Part shown: in pieces, positions 62,170-64,000 of the stretch
Layout of the letters: every line of letters starts with the position of its first letter
Position numbering within the stretch: the stretch's first letter is position 1
NCBI GenBank assembly: GCA_016742175.1
Contig: JACVCH010000005.1
Coordinates: 62,001 to 126,000, forward strand
Direction: 5' to 3'
Length of the DNA stretch: 64,000 nt
From: Rhizobiaceae bacterium
GTDB lineage: Bacteria > Pseudomonadota > Alphaproteobacteria > Rhizobiales > Rhizobiaceae
Translations under genes and position numbers: made by a program
Notes under the pieces: generated by a model
Database searches by the model: none
What the model was told of the DNA's origin: nothing
The model's input: the letters and a program-made list of their open reading frames with translations, nothing else

Positions 62170-63072
62170 TCAGCCCGGAAGGTTGAACACGCGCAGCGCG
62201 TTGTCGCGCAAAAGCTTGCGCTTGGAGACCGGGCGCATGTCGAACTCGTGAATCTCCGACATCGCACGCTCCGGGTCGATCACCCACCAGTCCGTTCCGA
62301 AGAGAAACTTGTCCTGCCCGTAGGTGTTGGCGAAATGGACGGCCGCCGCGCCCCAATGCTTGGGCGCATAGGCATCGCCGCACATGAAGACGTTGGAGTG
62401 CTTGGTTGCGACGCTGATCATCTCCTCCGTCCACGGATAGCCGAGATGGATGCCGATGATGGTCAGTTCCGGAAAATCGATCGCGATCCGGTCGAGCGCC
62501 ATCGGCCGGGCGACGGTGGCGAGCCGGTTGTCCGAACGGTAGACCAGGCAGTGCCCGACCTGCATCATGATCGGGATGCCGAGTTCGGCGCAGCGCGCAT
62601 AATAGGGGTAGTAGATCGCTGCATCCGGCGACTGACCGAACCAGTGCGGATAAAGATGCGCACCGACGAAGCCGTATTCATGCACCGCCTTGTCGAGTTC
62701 CTTCAGGCCGGCGATGCCGCGCAGCGGATCGATGCCGGCAAGTCCCGAATAGCGATGCGGGTACTGCTGGCAGGCCTCATGGATGTATTCGTAGGGGATT
62801 TCGGTCGATGTGCTCATGCGCCGGTCGCCGCAGCGCGTGGCGATGAGGAGCGAGCGCTCGATGCCGGCGCGGTCCATCTTCTCGATATATTCTTCCGGCG
62901 TCAGGCCCTTGCGCGGGCCATCGGCCATGCGCACCTTGTCGCGAAAGTTCTCGTCCGTCGGCACGCGCTTTTCCGCAATGACCCGCGGCGTGTAGAAATT
63001 CGTCACGATGTCGATCGCACCATAGCCATCGACGGTGTTTTCGGGACGGAACGGATAGCTGGTGGCGGTCAT
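62170..63072 (-). CDS. Amidohydrolase-2 family protein lacking the N-terminal HxH
   Basis: A 300-residue metal-hydrolase TIM barrel of the Amidohydro_2 (ACMSD/resorcylate decarboxylase-like) family. The later elements are visible: GAHLYPHWFG, IMMQVGH, IIGIHLGYPW and the catalytic Asp in LFGTDWW. The usual first metal motif (HxH or ExH) is replaced by DIVTNFYTP (about residues 21-29), as in a poorly characterised subgroup. It may be a hydrolase or a decarboxylase. It follows operator copy 7 and lies downstream of a second isochorismatase-fold gene on the same strand. Confidence 0.82.
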   Translation of the reverse strand: MTATSYPFRPENTVDGYGAIDIVTNFYTPRVIAEKRVPTDENFRDKVRMADGPRKGLTPEEYIEKMDRAGIERSLLIATRCGDRRMSTSTEIPYEYIHEACQQYPHRYSGLAGIDPLRGIAGLKELDKAVHEYGFVGAHLYPHWFGQSPDAAIYYPYYARCAELGIPIMMQVGHCLVYRSDNRLATVARPMALDRIAIDFPELTIIGIHLGYPWTEEMISVATKHSNVFMCGDAYAPKHWGAAAVHFANTYGQDKFLFGTDWWVIDPERAMSEIHEFDMRPVSKRKLLRDNALRVFNLPG

Positions 63073-63121
63073 CTCGGCTTCTCTGGATGCTGTTTAACAC
63101 AGACAGGCATCAAAATGCCCG

Positions 63122-63135
63122 AACTGTCAACAGTT
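63122..63135. promoter_or_regulatory. Island operator copy 7 (perfect)
   Basis: AACTGTCAACAGTT, a perfect 6-2-6 palindrome in the 65-base gap before the amidohydrolase gene. On the minus strand it holds TTGACA (63125-63130); no good -10 is seen at 16-18 bases. Confidence 0.75.
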
Positions 63136-63137
63136 TA

Positions 63138-63785
63138 CTAAATGGCGCTACCCGACTGTCCCGCCCACGACCGGGCGATATCGTCGGTCGTGACGATATC
63201 GGCGAACGACCATGCCATGCCGAACAGCGCATAGTGATTGCGCTCCGGCGTCGTCTCCGCAACCGCGTCGCGCACGACATAGGTCGCGTAGTCGCGCTGC
63301 CCTGCATCGCGAACGGTCGTCTCGACGCAGATGTTTGTCGTCACGCCGCACACCACGATGTTGCGGATCGCCATGCCGGTGAGCACAGGCTGCAGCCGCG
63401 TCCCGTAGAACGAGCTCGCCCGCGCCTTGTCGATGACGATCTCCTGCGGGCGCACGTCGAGTTCGGGGATCAGCTCGATCTCCTCGCTGCCTTCGCCCAG
63501 CGAGTTGAGGTCGATCCGCATCTGGTTGCGCGCCCGCCTGTGCAGGGCGAAGTCGACCATGCCGCGCGTGTAGACATAGCGCGTGAAGACGATCGGAACG
63601 CCGGCCTGGCGCGCAAGGTCGACCAGCCGCAGCGTCCCCGGTATGGCGTCGCGCAATGGCAGGACGTCCATGCCCACCTGCCCGAGCGAATATGAATTGT
63701 CGAAGAAGCCGCGCTGCATGTCGACGACGAGCAGGATCGTGTCCTGCCTGGGCACGTCGCCCGCGTGCATGGGGATTTCGAGCAT
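63138..63785 (-). CDS. Isochorismatase-fold cysteine hydrolase 2
   Basis: A 215-residue cysteine hydrolase. Triad: Asp in LLVVDMQRGF, Lys in VIDKARASSFYGT, and Cys in CGVTTNICVETTVRDA. The TTNICVE context matches the large family of ureidoacrylate/nicotinamidase-like amidases. It is only distantly similar to the first such enzyme at 60423, so two different amide or carbamate bonds may be cleaved in the pathway. ATG at 63785 (GGAACGG upstream) is chosen over TTG at 63812. It is cotranscribed with the binding protein gene at the right edge, with a hairpin between. Confidence 0.88.
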   Translation of the reverse strand: MLEIPMHAGDVPRQDTILLVVDMQRGFFDNSYSLGQVGMDVLPLRDAIPGTLRLVDLARQAGVPIVFTRYVYTRGMVDFALHRRARNQMRIDLNSLGEGSEEIELIPELDVRPQEIVIDKARASSFYGTRLQPVLTGMAIRNIVVCGVTTNICVETTVRDAGQRDYATYVVRDAVAETTPERNHYALFGMAWSFADIVTTDDIARSWAGQSGSAI

Positions 63786-63826
63786 GGACGGCACCGTTCC
63801 GGATTTCGCCAAAGGTTGTGAAAGAG

Positions 63827-63859
63827 GGGTCGCGCCGGGAGCCTCCCGCGACGCGACCC
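63827..63859 (-). terminator. Hairpin between the second binding protein and isochorismatase-fold genes
   Basis: Arms 63827-63834 and 63852-63859 (8 bp), with an inner 6-bp stem (63836-63841 with 63843-63848), precede CTCTTTC on the minus strand. This is the same position, after a solute-binding protein gene, as the terminator at 58265, so partial termination is likely. Confidence 0.55.
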
Positions 63860-63878
63860 GAGTAGGGAAGGGATAGGA

Positions 63879-64000
63879 CTACTCGAACTCGTAGAGCCGC
63901 ACGAAGCCATCCGGCCACGGCTCGTAGCCGAGCCCTTCCTTCATGCCGAAAGCCTGCATTTCGTCGTAGAGCGGCAACTCGTAGCGGTCTTCGTTGCTGA
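63879..64000 (-). CDS. Family 5 solute-binding protein, C-terminal end (cut by window)
   Basis: Only the last 40 codons are inside the window. They read SNEDRYELPLYDEMQAFG, then EPWPDGFVRLYEFE and TAG, nearly identical to the C-terminus of the binding protein at 56747 (RYHLPLYDEMQAFG, TPWPDGFVRLYDFK). It is therefore a paralogue that continues past the right edge. It probably feeds the same DppBC-like importer. Confidence 0.88.
   Translation of the reverse strand, partial: SNEDRYELPLYDEMQAFGMKEGLGYEPWPDGFVRLYEFE

Noticed and set aside
60423-63785. Isochorismatase-fold pair plus hydrolase as part of nicotinate degradation (NicF/NicD-like)
   Set aside because: No nicotinate hydroxylase, dihydroxypyridine dioxygenase or maleate isomerase is present, and the alpha/beta-hydrolase here lacks a catalytic serine.
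1-64000. tRNA, rRNA, CRISPR, prophage or insertion-sequence content
   Set aside because: I looked for cloverleaf-like CCA-ended stretches, repeat-spacer arrays, transposase or integrase frames and long terminal inverted repeats in the gaps and saw none.

Overview
The window is high-GC DNA from an alphaproteobacterium, most likely Hyphomicrobiales (Rhizobiaceae, Phyllobacteriaceae or Aurantimonadaceae). The evidence is the order infC-rpmI-rplT-pheS-pheT, a trpF-trpB-trpA-accD-folC run, a cysteine-free AccD, the Agrobacterium-type gbpR/chvE-gguA-gguB-gguC locus, and an RpoH-like CTTG-N18-CTTATAT promoter before dnaK. I see no insertion sequence, prophage, CRISPR array, rRNA or tRNA.

Layout. 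1-20 kb is mostly conserved core: dnaK (cut by the left edge), small envelope genes (SleB-like hydrolase, YceI, cytochrome b561), the translation cluster, a hydrolase/BenE-like transporter pair, DUF2852, a YgjP-like metallopeptidase, trpFBA-accD-folC and trxA. The translation cluster carries uncommon insertions: a methyltransferase gene between infC and rpmI, and DUF4160-DUF2442-GFA between pheS and pheT. infC starts with AUU.

20-27.5 kb is a signalling block. An outer-membrane barrel gene is followed by a six-helix histidine kinase, an alpha-oxoamine synthase (the fold of the CqsA/LqsA autoinducer synthases), a second paralogous six-helix kinase and a REC-GGDEF-EAL protein, all on one strand. 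This is the best candidate for an undescribed system: a small-molecule signal synthase between two possible receptors, with output to c-di-GMP.

27.5-44.2 kb encodes oxidative galactose/arabinose catabolism: lactonase, dgoK, dgoA, galactose dehydrogenase, IlvD/Edd sugar-acid dehydratase and GguC/AraD1. It also holds two ABC importers (ChvE-GguAB and YtfQ-YtfR-YtfT-YjfF) and two regulators (GbpR and a DgoR-like GntR protein).

44.2-64 kb is a catabolic island of about twelve transcription units for an unidentified compound. It has aldehyde and alcohol dehydrogenases, a dipeptide/opine-type ABC importer with fused ATPases, an FAD-linked oxidase, a hydantoinase-like amidohydrolase, a double alpha/beta-hydrolase, a bicupin, two solute-binding proteins, a PaaK-like CoA ligase, an enoyl-CoA hydratase, two isochorismatase-fold hydrolases, a metal-hydrolase-fold protein and a GntR/FCD regulator. 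Seven copies of a 14-bp palindrome (AACTGT-TG/CA-ACAGTT) lie in its intergenic regions and mostly overlap a TTGACA -35 box, which marks a single regulon probably controlled by the GntR protein at 61.4 kb.
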